This document shows positions 35,061-43,434 of a stretch of 52,035 nucleotides of DNA, one piece after another. Made by a program: the position numbers and the translations under genes. Location: positions 1-52,035 of the forward strand of contig NZ_LQPT01000107.1 in NCBI RefSeq assembly GCF_002102355.1, read 5' to 3'. The notes beneath the pieces are model-generated. The model ran no database searches. It saw only the letters and a list, made by a program, of their open reading frames with translations, and was not told the origin of the DNA. This stretch comes from Mycobacterium sherrisii. Lineage in GTDB: Bacteria; Actinomycetota; Actinomycetes; Mycobacteriales; Mycobacteriaceae. Position 1 is the stretch's first letter, and each line of letters starts with the position of its first letter.

Positions 35061-36131
35061 CTACAGGCCCACGTGCTCGGTCAGCAGCTGTTCGATTCGA
35101 CCGCCAGACAACGACGTCGTCGTGAGTGCCGCAGCATCCGCATAGCACTGCGCAATCGGATACTCGCGCATGTATCCGTATCCACCGTGGATCTGAAGGC
35201 CGACATCGGTGTTGTGCCGGTGCGCCGCGGCAGCGACCAGACGCGCAGCGGCCGCGCGAGCGGGATCCCGCTCCCCGGCTGGGATCGCGGCTGCGTGCGC
35301 CAGATCGGAGACCGCGATCGTGTTGGCGACGGCGGCGCCGACGACGGAGCGGGTGTTCTCGAAACTCGCCAACGGACGACCGAAGACCTTCCGCGCCCCG
35401 GCGTACTGCACCGCGAGTTCGAGCGCATAACGACTGGCACCGGCGTGCACCACTGCCGCCCACGCGTCGACGGCTGAGACGAATTCCCGTACACCCGGCG
35501 TGTCGTCGCGCGGTCGGTCGTCCGTCACGGTCACTTCTACACCGGGCGCCTCGTCTACACCGAGGAAGTCCTTGACGTGCACGACGGTGCCGGCGATGCG
35601 CGTGTCGGTCAGCGCCACGTGGCCGGTCGGCGGTGCGGGGGTCATGAGCAGCGTGGCGACCTCCGTGCCGGGTCCGCCGCTCAGGGCCCGGCCCCCCGCA
35701 TCGACCGCATTGTCGGTGACGGCTGCGACCGCCCGTCCGGCGATCAGTTCGGGAAGCCAGAGAGCCTGCTGTTGCGGATCGCCGAACCGTCCGAGGTGCG
35801 GTATGCAGACTCCGACGTGCATCGCCAATATCGACGCCAAGCCGACGAAACCCTGGCGGTTGCACTCGTCGACCAGTACGGCGGTGAATCGAGGATCCTC
35901 GACGCCGGCCCCTCCGAACCGCTCGGACGCACCGAAACCAAGGAATCCGTATTCACCGGCGGCGATGAACAACTCGGCGGGCAAGTGACGAGCAGCGCGC
36001 CAGCCGCGGTAGTGGGGAGCCACCTCACGATCCAGGAAGTCGCGGACGCTCTCACGGAAGGCAGCGTGGTCATCGGCGAGTCGCACCGTGGCGGATTGGA
36101 ATACCCCGACCACCCCCATGACGGCGGTCAC
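35061..36131 (-). CDS. Degenerate acyl-CoA dehydrogenase family protein
   Basis: 356 residues from the GTG at 36131, which overlaps the hydratase stop as GTGA; the ATG at 36119 is the alternative. N-terminal ACAD helices are clear (HAAFRESVRDFLDREVAPHY, YGFLGFGASERFGGAGVEDP) and the LQIHGGYGYMREYPIAQCYA block is kept. The middle FAD-contact block (SEPxAGSD) is replaced by AVTDNAVDAGGRALSGG and the end lacks the GTxEI motif. It is probably a non-catalytic partner or acts on an unusual substrate. Last gene of the thiolase operon. Confidence 0.8.
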   Translation of the reverse strand: MTAVMGVVGVFQSATVRLADDHAAFRESVRDFLDREVAPHYRGWRAARHLPAELFIAAGEYGFLGFGASERFGGAGVEDPRFTAVLVDECNRQGFVGLASILAMHVGVCIPHLGRFGDPQQQALWLPELIAGRAVAAVTDNAVDAGGRALSGGPGTEVATLLMTPAPPTGHVALTDTRIAGTVVHVKDFLGVDEAPGVEVTVTDDRPRDDTPGVREFVSAVDAWAAVVHAGASRYALELAVQYAGARKVFGRPLASFENTRSVVGAAVANTIAVSDLAHAAAIPAGERDPARAAAARLVAAAAHRHNTDVGLQIHGGYGYMREYPIAQCYADAAALTTTSLSGGRIEQLLTEHVGL

Positions 36132-36910
36132 GCGTCGCGCCAAACCGGCGGTCGCTTCTCGACGAAGGCGAGAGCACCCTCGGCGGCGTCGGCCGACTCG
36201 CGCACCGGGTCGGTGTACTCGCGTTGACGCGTGAAGGCGACGTCGGGAGACCAGTGCGCGGACGCCATGGCCACCGCCTTGGCCGCCCGCACCGCCATCG
36301 GCGCGTTCGCAGCGATGATGCCGGCGAGCGACAGCGCGTGTTCGAGTGAACGGCCCGGCTCCACCACGTGATTGACCAGGCCCAGCCGCTGGGCGTGCTC
36401 GGCGGTGATCGGACTCCCGGTCATGATCATCTCCAACGCCGCCGAGTGGGGAACGCGTCGCGGCAGGCGCACCACTCCCCCGGCCGTGGCCACGAGCCCG
36501 CGACGGACCTCCGGCAGCCCTAACGTGGCGTCCGCAGCTGCGACGATGATGTCCGCCGCGAGTGCGATCTCCAGACCACCGCCGAGGGCGGGCCCCTCGA
36601 CCGCGGCGATGGTCGGCTTGAGGGGAGGGTTCTCCACGATGCCGAATGCGCCTCGCGACGCGGTGATCGGACGTTCATCGGTCGCGGTGAGTGCCTTCAA
36701 ATCCATTCCTGCCGAGAAGATCCCGTTGCGGCCGGTCAGTACTATGACACGAACCTCCGGATCTGCGTCCAATCGGTCCAGGTGCTCGGCGATGGCGTCC
36801 GCGGTGGGTTTGTCGATCGCGTTGCGGACGTGCGGGCGATTGATCGCCACCGTCCCTACATGGTCGTGCACCGAGAGTTCGACGGGCGGCGCGGTCTGCG
36901 AGGCGGTCAC
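36128..36910 (-). CDS. Enoyl-CoA hydratase (crotonase family)
   Basis: 260 residues. Blocks GRNGIFSAGMDLKALTA and EGPALGGGLEIALAADIIVA give the oxyanion hole; LPEVRRGLVATAGGVVRLPR has Glu at the position of a classical catalytic residue. The GTG start overlaps the dehydrogenase stop by four bases. With the thiolase, the type II dehydrogenase and the ACAD-like protein it forms a full beta-oxidation set in one operon. Confidence 0.9.
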   Translation of the reverse strand: MTASQTAPPVELSVHDHVGTVAINRPHVRNAIDKPTADAIAEHLDRLDADPEVRVIVLTGRNGIFSAGMDLKALTATDERPITASRGAFGIVENPPLKPTIAAVEGPALGGGLEIALAADIIVAAADATLGLPEVRRGLVATAGGVVRLPRRVPHSAALEMIMTGSPITAEHAQRLGLVNHVVEPGRSLEHALSLAGIIAANAPMAVRAAKAVAMASAHWSPDVAFTRQREYTDPVRESADAAEGALAFVEKRPPVWRDA

Positions 36911-37674
36911 CGCGGGGCCATCCGGATCGCTCCGTCGATCCTGATTGTCTCGCCGTTCAGCATGCCGTTGTCGATGATCGCGGCGGCGAGCTTGGCGTAC
37001 TCGGCGGGGTCCCCGAGCCGGCTCGGGTGGGGAACCGTCGCGGCCAACGACTCGCGCACCGGCTCGGACAGCCGGGCGAGCAGGGGGGTGTCGAACGTGC
37101 CCGGAGCGATTGTGTTGACGCGCAAGGCTTTACTGGCCAGATCGCGTGCCGCGACGATCGTCATGCCGACCACTCCCGCCTTGGACGACGCATAGGGGAT
37201 CTGGCCGATCTGCCCCTCGAATGCCGCGACGGAGGCCGTCAAAATCACCACCCCGCGGTCCCCGTCGAGGGGCTCGTTGCCCACCATGCGTGCCGCGGCC
37301 AGCCTGAGCACGTTGAACGACCCGATCAGGTTCGTGGTGACGATCTCGGAGTAGAGCTCCAGCGAGCCCGGCTCGCCGTCCTTGCCGACGACGCGCACCG
37401 GGCCGCCCCGGCCCGCGCAGTGGACTACCGCACGGAGTGGGCCTTGCGACTCTGCCTCGTCGAACACCTGGTTCAGGCCCTCGGTGTCGCGCACGTCCGC
37501 CGGCACGAATACGGCGCGGTCACCGAGCTCGGCGGCCACCTCCGTGCCCGCCGACGTGGGGAGGTCGGCGATCACGATGCGGGCGGCGCCGTCGTCGAGC
37601 AATCGCCGCGCCGTGGCGAGCCCGAGTCCCGAGGCGGCACCGGTGACGACAGCGCAGATGCCGTCGATTCTCAT
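36907..37674 (-). CDS. 3-Hydroxyacyl-CoA dehydrogenase, SDR (type II) family
   Basis: 255 residues. NAD-binding VVTGAASGLGLATARRLL, NAG-like VHCAGRGGPV, catalytic Ser in ILTASVAAFEG and the YASSKAG motif, closing with NGETIRIDGAIRMAPR. The insert EPGSLELYSEIVTTNLIGSF is typical of HSD17B10-like type II hydroxyacyl-CoA dehydrogenases. It should oxidise the 3-hydroxyacyl-CoA produced by the hydratase downstream and feed the thiolase upstream. Confidence 0.88.
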   Translation of the reverse strand: MRIDGICAVVTGAASGLGLATARRLLDDGAARIVIADLPTSAGTEVAAELGDRAVFVPADVRDTEGLNQVFDEAESQGPLRAVVHCAGRGGPVRVVGKDGEPGSLELYSEIVTTNLIGSFNVLRLAAARMVGNEPLDGDRGVVILTASVAAFEGQIGQIPYASSKAGVVGMTIVAARDLASKALRVNTIAPGTFDTPLLARLSEPVRESLAATVPHPSRLGDPAEYAKLAAAIIDNGMLNGETIRIDGAIRMAPR

Positions 37675-37708
37675 GGAACGTCCCTTCGGTAGATGGTCTG
37701 GCGTTCGG

Positions 37709-38905
37709 CTAGAGGCGTTCGATAACGGTGGCGTTGGCCATTCCGCCGGCCTCGCACATCGTTTGGAGCCCGTACCTGCCGCCGGTCTGCTCGAGCCCGT
37801 ACAGCATCGTCGTCAGAAGTCGCGCGCCCGAGGCCCCCAGCGGGTGCCCGAGCGCGATGGCACCGCCGCGCGGATTCAGCCGGGCCTCGTCTGCGTCGAA
37901 ATGGTGGCGCCAGGCCATCGGAACGGGCGCGAACGCCTCGTTGACCTCGTAGTGATCGATGTCGCCGATGGCGAGACCAGCGCGCGACAGCACCTTCTCA
38001 GTCGCGGGGATCGGTCCCGTGAGCATGGTGATGGGATCGTCGCCGGCGACGGCGAAAGCATGGAACCGCGCTCGTGGGGTCAAGCCGAGTTCGGCGGCTT
38101 TGGCTTCGCTCATGATGAGCACCGCGGCGGCGCCGTCGGTGAGCTGGGATGAATTGCCTGCGGTGATCTTCCAGCGGATCTCGGGGAACCGCTCGCTCAT
38201 TTCTGCCGTCTCGAAGGACGGGCGCAGCGACTCAAGCGAATCAGCGCTGGTTTGCGGCCTGATCGTCTCGTCGGAGTCGACGTGCCGCCGCTCCTCGCCG
38301 TCCTCGACATGCACGCCGACAATCTCGGACTTGAAGTCCGACGCCGCGGCTCGGGCGTGCGATCGGGCCGAGTACTCGTCGAGATCGCGGCGCGTGAAAC
38401 CCCAACGCGCAGCGATGAGCTCGGCGGAGACACCCTGCGGTACCAGCCCGGGCGCATAGCGGGTGGCGACGGTGGGCCCGAAGGGATCCTGTCCGATGCG
38501 AGCGCTTCCCATCGGGATCCGGCTCATCGACTCCACGCCGCTGGCTATCACGATGTCGTAGGCACCGGCGATGACGCCCTGTGCGGCGAAGTCGGCGGCC
38601 TGCTGAGACGATCCGCACGCACGGTGCACAGTCGTGCTGGGCACGTGCTCGGGGAGTCCGGCCGCCAGCCAGGCCCACCGCCCGACCGGGCCGGACTGCT
38701 CCCCGACCTGGCTGACACAGCCGGTGATGACGTCGTCGACGAGACCCGGGTCGAAGTCGTTGCGCGCCAGCAGCTGAGTGAAGACCTGGCCCAGCAACTC
38801 CACCGGGTGCAGAGTCGACAAGGCCCCGCCGGGCTTGTCTCCCTTGGCGGCCTTCCCCTTGGCCATGGGCGAGCGGACCGCGTCCACGATCACCGCGGTA
38901 TTCAT
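37709..38905 (-). CDS. Acetyl-CoA acyltransferase (thiolase)
   Basis: 398 residues. Nucleophile Cys97 in HRACGSSQQA, His354 in GGAIALGHPLGASGA and Cys384 in TMCEAGGMANA; the last motif has Glu-Ala where CxGxGxG is usual. NEAFA and the substrate loop are present. The enzyme splits 3-oxoacyl-CoA with CoA. First gene of a four-gene beta-oxidation operon behind the shared promoter-operator; 34 bp separate it from the dehydrogenase gene. Confidence 0.92.
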   Translation of the reverse strand: MNTAVIVDAVRSPMAKGKAAKGDKPGGALSTLHPVELLGQVFTQLLARNDFDPGLVDDVITGCVSQVGEQSGPVGRWAWLAAGLPEHVPSTTVHRACGSSQQAADFAAQGVIAGAYDIVIASGVESMSRIPMGSARIGQDPFGPTVATRYAPGLVPQGVSAELIAARWGFTRRDLDEYSARSHARAAASDFKSEIVGVHVEDGEERRHVDSDETIRPQTSADSLESLRPSFETAEMSERFPEIRWKITAGNSSQLTDGAAAVLIMSEAKAAELGLTPRARFHAFAVAGDDPITMLTGPIPATEKVLSRAGLAIGDIDHYEVNEAFAPVPMAWRHHFDADEARLNPRGGAIALGHPLGASGARLLTTMLYGLEQTGGRYGLQTMCEAGGMANATVIERL

Positions 38906-38947
38906 GACTGTCTCCGTTCATCTTTCGCGGAACGCCCAAGTAGTTTT

Positions 38948-38993
38948 TGAGCCTTTGTATCTCAGAATAGGTTTTCAGCAGGAGTCGTGTCAA
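38948..38993 (-). promoter_or_regulatory. Promoter and operator of the thiolase operon
   Basis: Minus strand: TTGACA (38988-38993), 18 bp, TATTCT (38964-38969). The operator TGAGCCTTTGTATCTCA (38948-38964) directly follows and shares TGAGCC and CTCA with the best copy; it is more divergent in the CGT part. Confidence 0.7.
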
Positions 38994-39001
38994 CGAGCCG
39001 G

Positions 39002-39474
39002 TCACGTGAAGCGCCGCGGCGACATCGTGCCCTGGCCCTGTGCGCAGACGGTGGCGCCGAGTTCGGCGTACACGTCGACGTCGACGGATATGATGCTCGT
39101 TCCCGAACGCAGTACCCGGCCCTCCAGTCTGAGCGGCGGGACCGCCGGCGACAGGAACTGCACGTGCAGAGCCGCGGTCACCGGTACGTGTCCGGGGGTC
39201 AGGACCGTCATCGCGGTGACGCCCATCATCTGGTCGATCGCGGCGGCGACCAGGCCTCCATGGCAGGCGCCGTTAGGGTTCACTTCGATCGTCGAGTGCT
39301 CGAGCGTCGCCACAACGCCATCGGATGTGATGCGGGTGAAGGCCAGACCGTACGCACGGGAACCGGTCAGCTGCCGAGCCCACGAGATCCAGGCGTCGGA
39401 GTCCGCCGCTCCGTAGGGGCTCGCTCCTCGAGGATCTCGGACGAGGCGACCGGCCGACTGAACGCGTCCGTCAC
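39002..39474 (-). pseudogene. Hotdog-fold (PaaI-type) acyl-CoA thioesterase, frameshifted
   Basis: The open part from the GTG at 39313 covers the C-terminal two thirds: STIEVNPNGACHGGLVAAAI (with the catalytic-site Asn-Gly-His-Gly region), then HVQFLSPAVPPLRLEGRVLR. Upstream in the same frame the protein clearly goes on (DAWISWARQLTGSRAYGLAF) but without a start. A GTG at 39474, overlapping the racemase stop as GTGA, starts MTDAFSRPVASSEILEERAP; one extra base in the run of four G at 39416-39419 would join the two. Either a recent mutation or a sequencing error. Function: release of CoA from a shortened acyl-CoA. Confidence 0.75.
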
Positions 39475-40586
39475 GTCCGGGCGCGCGCCGGCCGGCTCAG
39501 CCGCTGATCCACCTGCTCCGGCGTGAGCCCGAAGGCCGACAGCGCCTCCTCCGGGGACGGCGTCCGGGCGGAGTCGGCGCGATCGAAGCGCGGGGCGGGG
39601 GTCGGCATCATGCCGAAGTCGGTCGGCACGAAGCTCTTCCGCGCCAAGTTGTGCGGGTGGTGCGCGGCTTCGGTCAGGTCGAGCACGGGCGTCGTGCAGG
39701 CGTCGGCGTGCTCGAGCAGCGCCGTCCACTCGTCACGGGATCTGGTGCGGAAGCGCTCGGCGAAGGCGCGCCTATAGTCCGGCCAGCGGTCGCGTTCCCA
39801 TTGCGGGAAGTCGTCGGGATGCAGCGCCAGGCCGTCGAGCAGTGCCGCGTAGAACTGGGGTTCTATCGCTCCGACCGCGACATACCGGCCGTCCGCGGTC
39901 TCGTAGACGTCGTAGAACGGCGCACCGCTGTCGAGGATGTTGGTGCCGCGCGGACCCCATGACCCCGCGTTCGCGAAACCAAAGATGACACTGGCCAATT
40001 GAGCCACGCCGTCGACCATCGCCGCGTCCACCACTTGGCCGACGCCAGTGCGCTGAGCCTGCAGCAGCGCCGCCAACATCCCGGTGACGAGCAGCATTCC
40101 CCCGCCGCCGTAGTCACCGAGCAGGTTGATCGGCGCCAAGGGCGGTTCACCACGACGGCCGATTGCGCTCAGCACCCCTGAGATCGCCGCGTAGTTGATG
40201 TCGTGCCCCGGCACGCGGGCCAGGGGTCCCGACTGGCCGTATCCGGTCATCCGCCCGTAGACGAGCTTCGCATTGCGCGCGTGGACGGCGGCCGGCCCGA
40301 TCCCCAGCCTCTCCATCACACCCGGCCGAAACCCCTCGATGAGCCCGTCGGCGCCGTCGAAGAGGCACAGGGCGAAGTCGAGGTCCGCCGGATCCTTGAG
40401 ATCGATCGGCAGGCCCGGCCGGCCACGATGGTCGGAACCCGAACCCGCGATGTCGACCGGCGATCGCTGGCCGGCGCGATGCAGGCGCACGATGGTCGCG
40501 CCGAGATCGGCCAGCATAGTGCCCGCGAACGGGCCGGGGCCGATGCTGCCGAATTCTACAATTTTAATGCCCGAAAGGGGTGCCAC
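39471..40586 (-). CDS. Alpha-methylacyl-CoA racemase (CaiB/BaiF family)
   Basis: 371 residues. N-terminal LSGIKIVEFGSIGPGPFAGT, the catalytic pair His128/Asp158 (PGHDINYAAISG and NLLGDYGGGGM), which match His126/Asp156 of the M. tuberculosis racemase, and GVGQVVDAAMVDG. The enzyme turns 2R- into 2S-methylacyl-CoA so that methyl-branched chains, as in sterol side chains or isoprenoids, can enter beta-oxidation. GTG start with GAGGA upstream. It is the clearest hint that the substrate carries alpha-methyl branches. Confidence 0.9.
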   Translation of the reverse strand: MAPLSGIKIVEFGSIGPGPFAGTMLADLGATIVRLHRAGQRSPVDIAGSGSDHRGRPGLPIDLKDPADLDFALCLFDGADGLIEGFRPGVMERLGIGPAAVHARNAKLVYGRMTGYGQSGPLARVPGHDINYAAISGVLSAIGRRGEPPLAPINLLGDYGGGGMLLVTGMLAALLQAQRTGVGQVVDAAMVDGVAQLASVIFGFANAGSWGPRGTNILDSGAPFYDVYETADGRYVAVGAIEPQFYAALLDGLALHPDDFPQWERDRWPDYRRAFAERFRTRSRDEWTALLEHADACTTPVLDLTEAAHHPHNLARKSFVPTDFGMMPTPAPRFDRADSARTPSPEEALSAFGLTPEQVDQRLSRPARART

Positions 40587-40617
40587 GGTGTCCTCGAGTC
40601 GAAGGTCGGCGGTGATG

Positions 40618-41007
40618 TCAGCGGCCCATCAGAGCGGAAGTGTCCCAGTAGTAGGCGGTGACCGACCTCGCCCCTCCGGAATCGAACACCCACCACTCGA
40701 TCGCGGATGTCGTTGCACCCAAGGACAATTCGAGAACTGCGAACACGTGCACGGTCCCGTCGCCGGGCGCCACGTGTGTTTCCCGCAGCTGCAGGCCCCG
40801 CACCTGCGATGCCGCCGCCCGCATGAATCTGGCGATTCCCGCCGCGCCTTCGATGACGCCGCCCCCCGGTAACGACTCCGGCCGGCTCAGAGTGGCGTCG
40901 TCGTTGAAGTGCTCGACCACGAGCTCGGCAGCCGCGTCCGCCTCACCTCGGCTCAGTGCGGCGTAGAAGTCCGTTACCACTGCGGCAGGATCTCGCGTGG
41001 TGCTCAC
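40618..41007 (-). CDS. SnoaL-like / NTF2-fold protein
   Basis: 129 residues from the GTG at 41007, which has GAAGGGA nine bases upstream; a TTG six bases earlier is less likely. The pattern VVTDFYAALSRGEADAAAEL, then FNDDATLSRP, HVFAVLELSLGATTSAIEWW and a final VTAYYWDTSALMG fits the NTF2-like cone fold. Such proteins are isomerases, hydratases or have no catalytic role; some steroid and polyketide pathways use them. It lies between the aldehyde dehydrogenase and racemase genes in one operon. Confidence 0.75.
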   Translation of the reverse strand: MSTTRDPAAVVTDFYAALSRGEADAAAELVVEHFNDDATLSRPESLPGGGVIEGAAGIARFMRAAASQVRGLQLRETHVAPGDGTVHVFAVLELSLGATTSAIEWWVFDSGGARSVTAYYWDTSALMGR

Positions 41008-41044
41008 TGTCAAGTTCCCTTCGTTAGGCGATGTGTCGGGTCAA

Positions 41045-42589
41045 TCAGCGTTTCGGGCCACGTAGGCGGCGGCGCATGTCGCGGGCGCCCAGTAGCGATA
41101 CCGCGCGTTCCTGAAGAGCGCCGAGACGGCTGGTATGCGGATACCAGAAGATTTCACTCTTCATCTCCACCAGATCGGAGACGATCGCCTGTGGCCTCGT
41201 GTATTTGACGACCCCGTTTGCACCTGCGCGCGCGCCCACGCCCGAGGTGATCCATCCCGCCTGGGGAATCGGGAACTGGAAGACGTTCATCATCACGCTG
41301 TTGATGTTGACCGCGCCGACATTCAAACGTCGGGCCACCGCACGCGCCTTCGCCTGGTCCTTCGACCACACGCTGGCCGATAGGCCGTATGTCGAGTCGT
41401 TCGCCAGCCGTACCGCTTCGTCGCTGTCGGCCACACGCATCACCGGCAGAGTGGGACCGAACGTCTCCTCGCGCATGCATGCCATGTCGTTGCCCACGTC
41501 GACGAGCACGGTGGCCTCGTAGACGTTCCCGTCCCCCGTTCGTTTGCCTCCGGTGAGCGTCCGCGCGCCGGCGGCCCTAGCTTCCTCGACGTGACGTTCG
41601 ACGATGCGGATTTGCTCCTCGGTGGCCAGCGCGCCGAAGTCCGTGGCGTATCTGCCCGGTCGGTCCATTCCGGCCCTCAGGTTGAGGGTCTTCGCGACGA
41701 GGCGGTCGAGGAACTGGTCGTAGACGACGGACTCCACGTACACCCGTTCCACGGCGGTGCAGGACTGCCCGGCGTTGAAGAACGCCCCCCAGACCGCGCC
41801 GTTGGTCGCTCGTTCGATGTCGGCGTCGGCCAGCACGATCATCGCGTCCTTACCTCCCAACTCGAGGCTGGCCGGGATGAGTCGCTCACCGGCGCGGGCA
41901 CCGACCTTGCGCCCCGTCGCCGTCGACCCGGTGAACTGCACCATGTCGACCGCGTCAACCACTGCTGCGCCGGCCGCACCTGCCCCAGTGACGGCTTCGA
42001 GTACGTCAGGCGCGCCGATCTGATTCCAACCCTCGACCGCCGCGATCCACGACAAGGGCGTGAGCTCCGAGGGCTTGGACAGCACGGCACACCCCGCCAT
42101 CAACGCCGCGGGACAGTCCAGCATGGGCATGGCCAGCGGGTAGTTCCACGGAGTGATCAGACCGACCAGCGGGTACGCGCGATGGCTGACGGTGAGACGT
42201 TTGAGCCGGTTGGCGATGCCCGCCGGACTCGGATGATCATCCCGTAGCTGTCTGGCGGCCACCTTCACGTTGTAGTTGATCGCCTCGACCGCGGCGAGGG
42301 CCTCTATGGTCGCGTCCCCCCAGGACTTCCCGCCCTCGGCCTGAACCGTCTCGAGGAGTTCGAGACGGTTGTCCAGGATCCAATCGCGCCACCGCCCGAG
42401 CCACTTCCCGCGACCCTGGGAGCCGAGCGCCTCCCACTCGGGTTGCGCTGCGCGCAGTCGCTCGGCCACCGCCGCCACGTCGTCGGCTGTCTGGACGGGG
42501 ATGCTGCCAACCACGCGGCCATCAGCCGGGCAGGTGACCGGGATGACGTTCGCCGGTGCCGACTGGGTGACCTGGTTCGAAATTGCCAT
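41045..42589 (-). CDS. Aldehyde dehydrogenase (succinate-semialdehyde dehydrogenase-like)
   Basis: 514 residues from the ATG at 42589. Substrate and cofactor motifs ITPWNYPLAMP, VQFTGSTATGRKV, the Glu motif SLELGGKDAM and the catalytic Cys in FNAGQSCTAVERVYV, then ETFGPTLPVMRV. NAD(P)-dependent oxidation of an aldehyde to an acid. In this context it may finish the oxidation begun by the P450 and the SDR. First gene of a four-gene operon (dehydrogenase, SnoaL, racemase, thioesterase), divergent from a TetR gene. Confidence 0.9.
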   Translation of the reverse strand: MAISNQVTQSAPANVIPVTCPADGRVVGSIPVQTADDVAAVAERLRAAQPEWEALGSQGRGKWLGRWRDWILDNRLELLETVQAEGGKSWGDATIEALAAVEAINYNVKVAARQLRDDHPSPAGIANRLKRLTVSHRAYPLVGLITPWNYPLAMPMLDCPAALMAGCAVLSKPSELTPLSWIAAVEGWNQIGAPDVLEAVTGAGAAGAAVVDAVDMVQFTGSTATGRKVGARAGERLIPASLELGGKDAMIVLADADIERATNGAVWGAFFNAGQSCTAVERVYVESVVYDQFLDRLVAKTLNLRAGMDRPGRYATDFGALATEEQIRIVERHVEEARAAGARTLTGGKRTGDGNVYEATVLVDVGNDMACMREETFGPTLPVMRVADSDEAVRLANDSTYGLSASVWSKDQAKARAVARRLNVGAVNINSVMMNVFQFPIPQAGWITSGVGARAGANGVVKYTRPQAIVSDLVEMKSEIFWYPHTSRLGALQERAVSLLGARDMRRRLRGPKR

Positions 42590-42772
42590 CGCACTATGCC
42601 TTTTCGTCGGTGTCATGATGTGAACTCGCAACCTCGTCGGCGAGCGGCTCCCAGGCGCGAATCTACCGCTGAGCGATCACTTTCGCAAACAGCGGTTCAC
42701 CTACACGTGGACGCGGCAGGAGATGCAATGTCCCCACTGCTAGGGCATTCCAGCGCTCGATGGTGAATCGGA

Positions 42773-42788
42773 GTAAACCGACGTTAAT
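42773..42788. promoter_or_regulatory. GTAAACC motif, copy 3, before the TetR gene
   Basis: GTAAACCGACGTTAAT, identical over its first 13 bases to copy 2 at 29269. It lies in the 269-bp divergent region between the aldehyde dehydrogenase and TetR genes, 70 bp before the TetR start. A place for autoregulation and for control of the divergent operon. I see no other structure in this gap. Confidence 0.5.
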
Positions 42789-42858
42789 CTCTGCCCGCTG
42801 GCACAGGCGCGCGCCGGCGTGGCGCCTGCTCAAGGTCCCTGGCAGGTAAGCTCGCAGA

Positions 42859-43434
42859 GTGTCAAGAGACATTGAGATCCTCCACGCCGCTGCGGAGTTG
42901 TTCTTCGACAGGGGATACGCCAGCGTCGGAGTGGACGACATCGGAGGGCAGATCGGGACGACGGGCCCCTCTATCTACCGCTACTTTCGCGGAAAGGCGG
43001 AGATCTTGGCCGCACTGTTCGATCAGGCCATTGACGGCGTGCTCTCGGCGACGGGATCCCGCGGCCTCGCCCCCGCCGACGAACTCGAGCACCGGGTGCG
43101 TGCGCACGCGGGATTCGTGGTGGATCACCACAAGCTCGCGTCGGTGTGGATAAGGGAGGGCCGCCACCTGTCCGACGCCGACCGCCGTCGGCTCCGCCGT
43201 CGAGAGAACGCTTACATCGCCCAGTGGGTCGCGTGCATCGGCGCGGCGATTCCCGGCCTCGACGAGCCCATCGCCGAAACCGCAGCTCTCACTGCGATAG
43301 GCACCTTGAACTGCGTGTCCAACTGGCCGGCGGTTGCTACCGAACGGGCGGGAGTGGCCGACTACCTCGCCGATTTCGTCCTGCGGGGCCTGACCCTTCA
43401 CTGCGGTACGACGCACGGGGATCGGTCCCACTAG
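42859..43434 (+). CDS. TetR-family transcriptional regulator
   Basis: 191 residues from a GTG. Helix-turn-helix at about residues 8-55: ILHAAAELFFDRGYASVGVD, then TTGPSIYRYFRGKAEILAAL. The rest is an all-helical ligand-binding domain (HHKLASVWIREGRHLSDADR). It resembles the KstR/AcrR group that controls lipid catabolism, with a CoA ester or lipid as possible ligand. Its stop overlaps by four bases with the convergent reductase gene. The GTAAACC motif in its promoter is a candidate operator. Confidence 0.9.
   Translation: MSRDIEILHAAAELFFDRGYASVGVDDIGGQIGTTGPSIYRYFRGKAEILAALFDQAIDGVLSATGSRGLAPADELEHRVRAHAGFVVDHHKLASVWIREGRHLSDADRRRLRRRENAYIAQWVACIGAAIPGLDEPIAETAALTAIGTLNCVSNWPAVATERAGVADYLADFVLRGLTLHCGTTHGDRSH

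Noticed and set aside
42684-42700. AGCGGTTCACCTACACG as a copy of the 25597 palindrome
   Set aside because: Only the GGTTCAC half is kept, which is too little to call a site.
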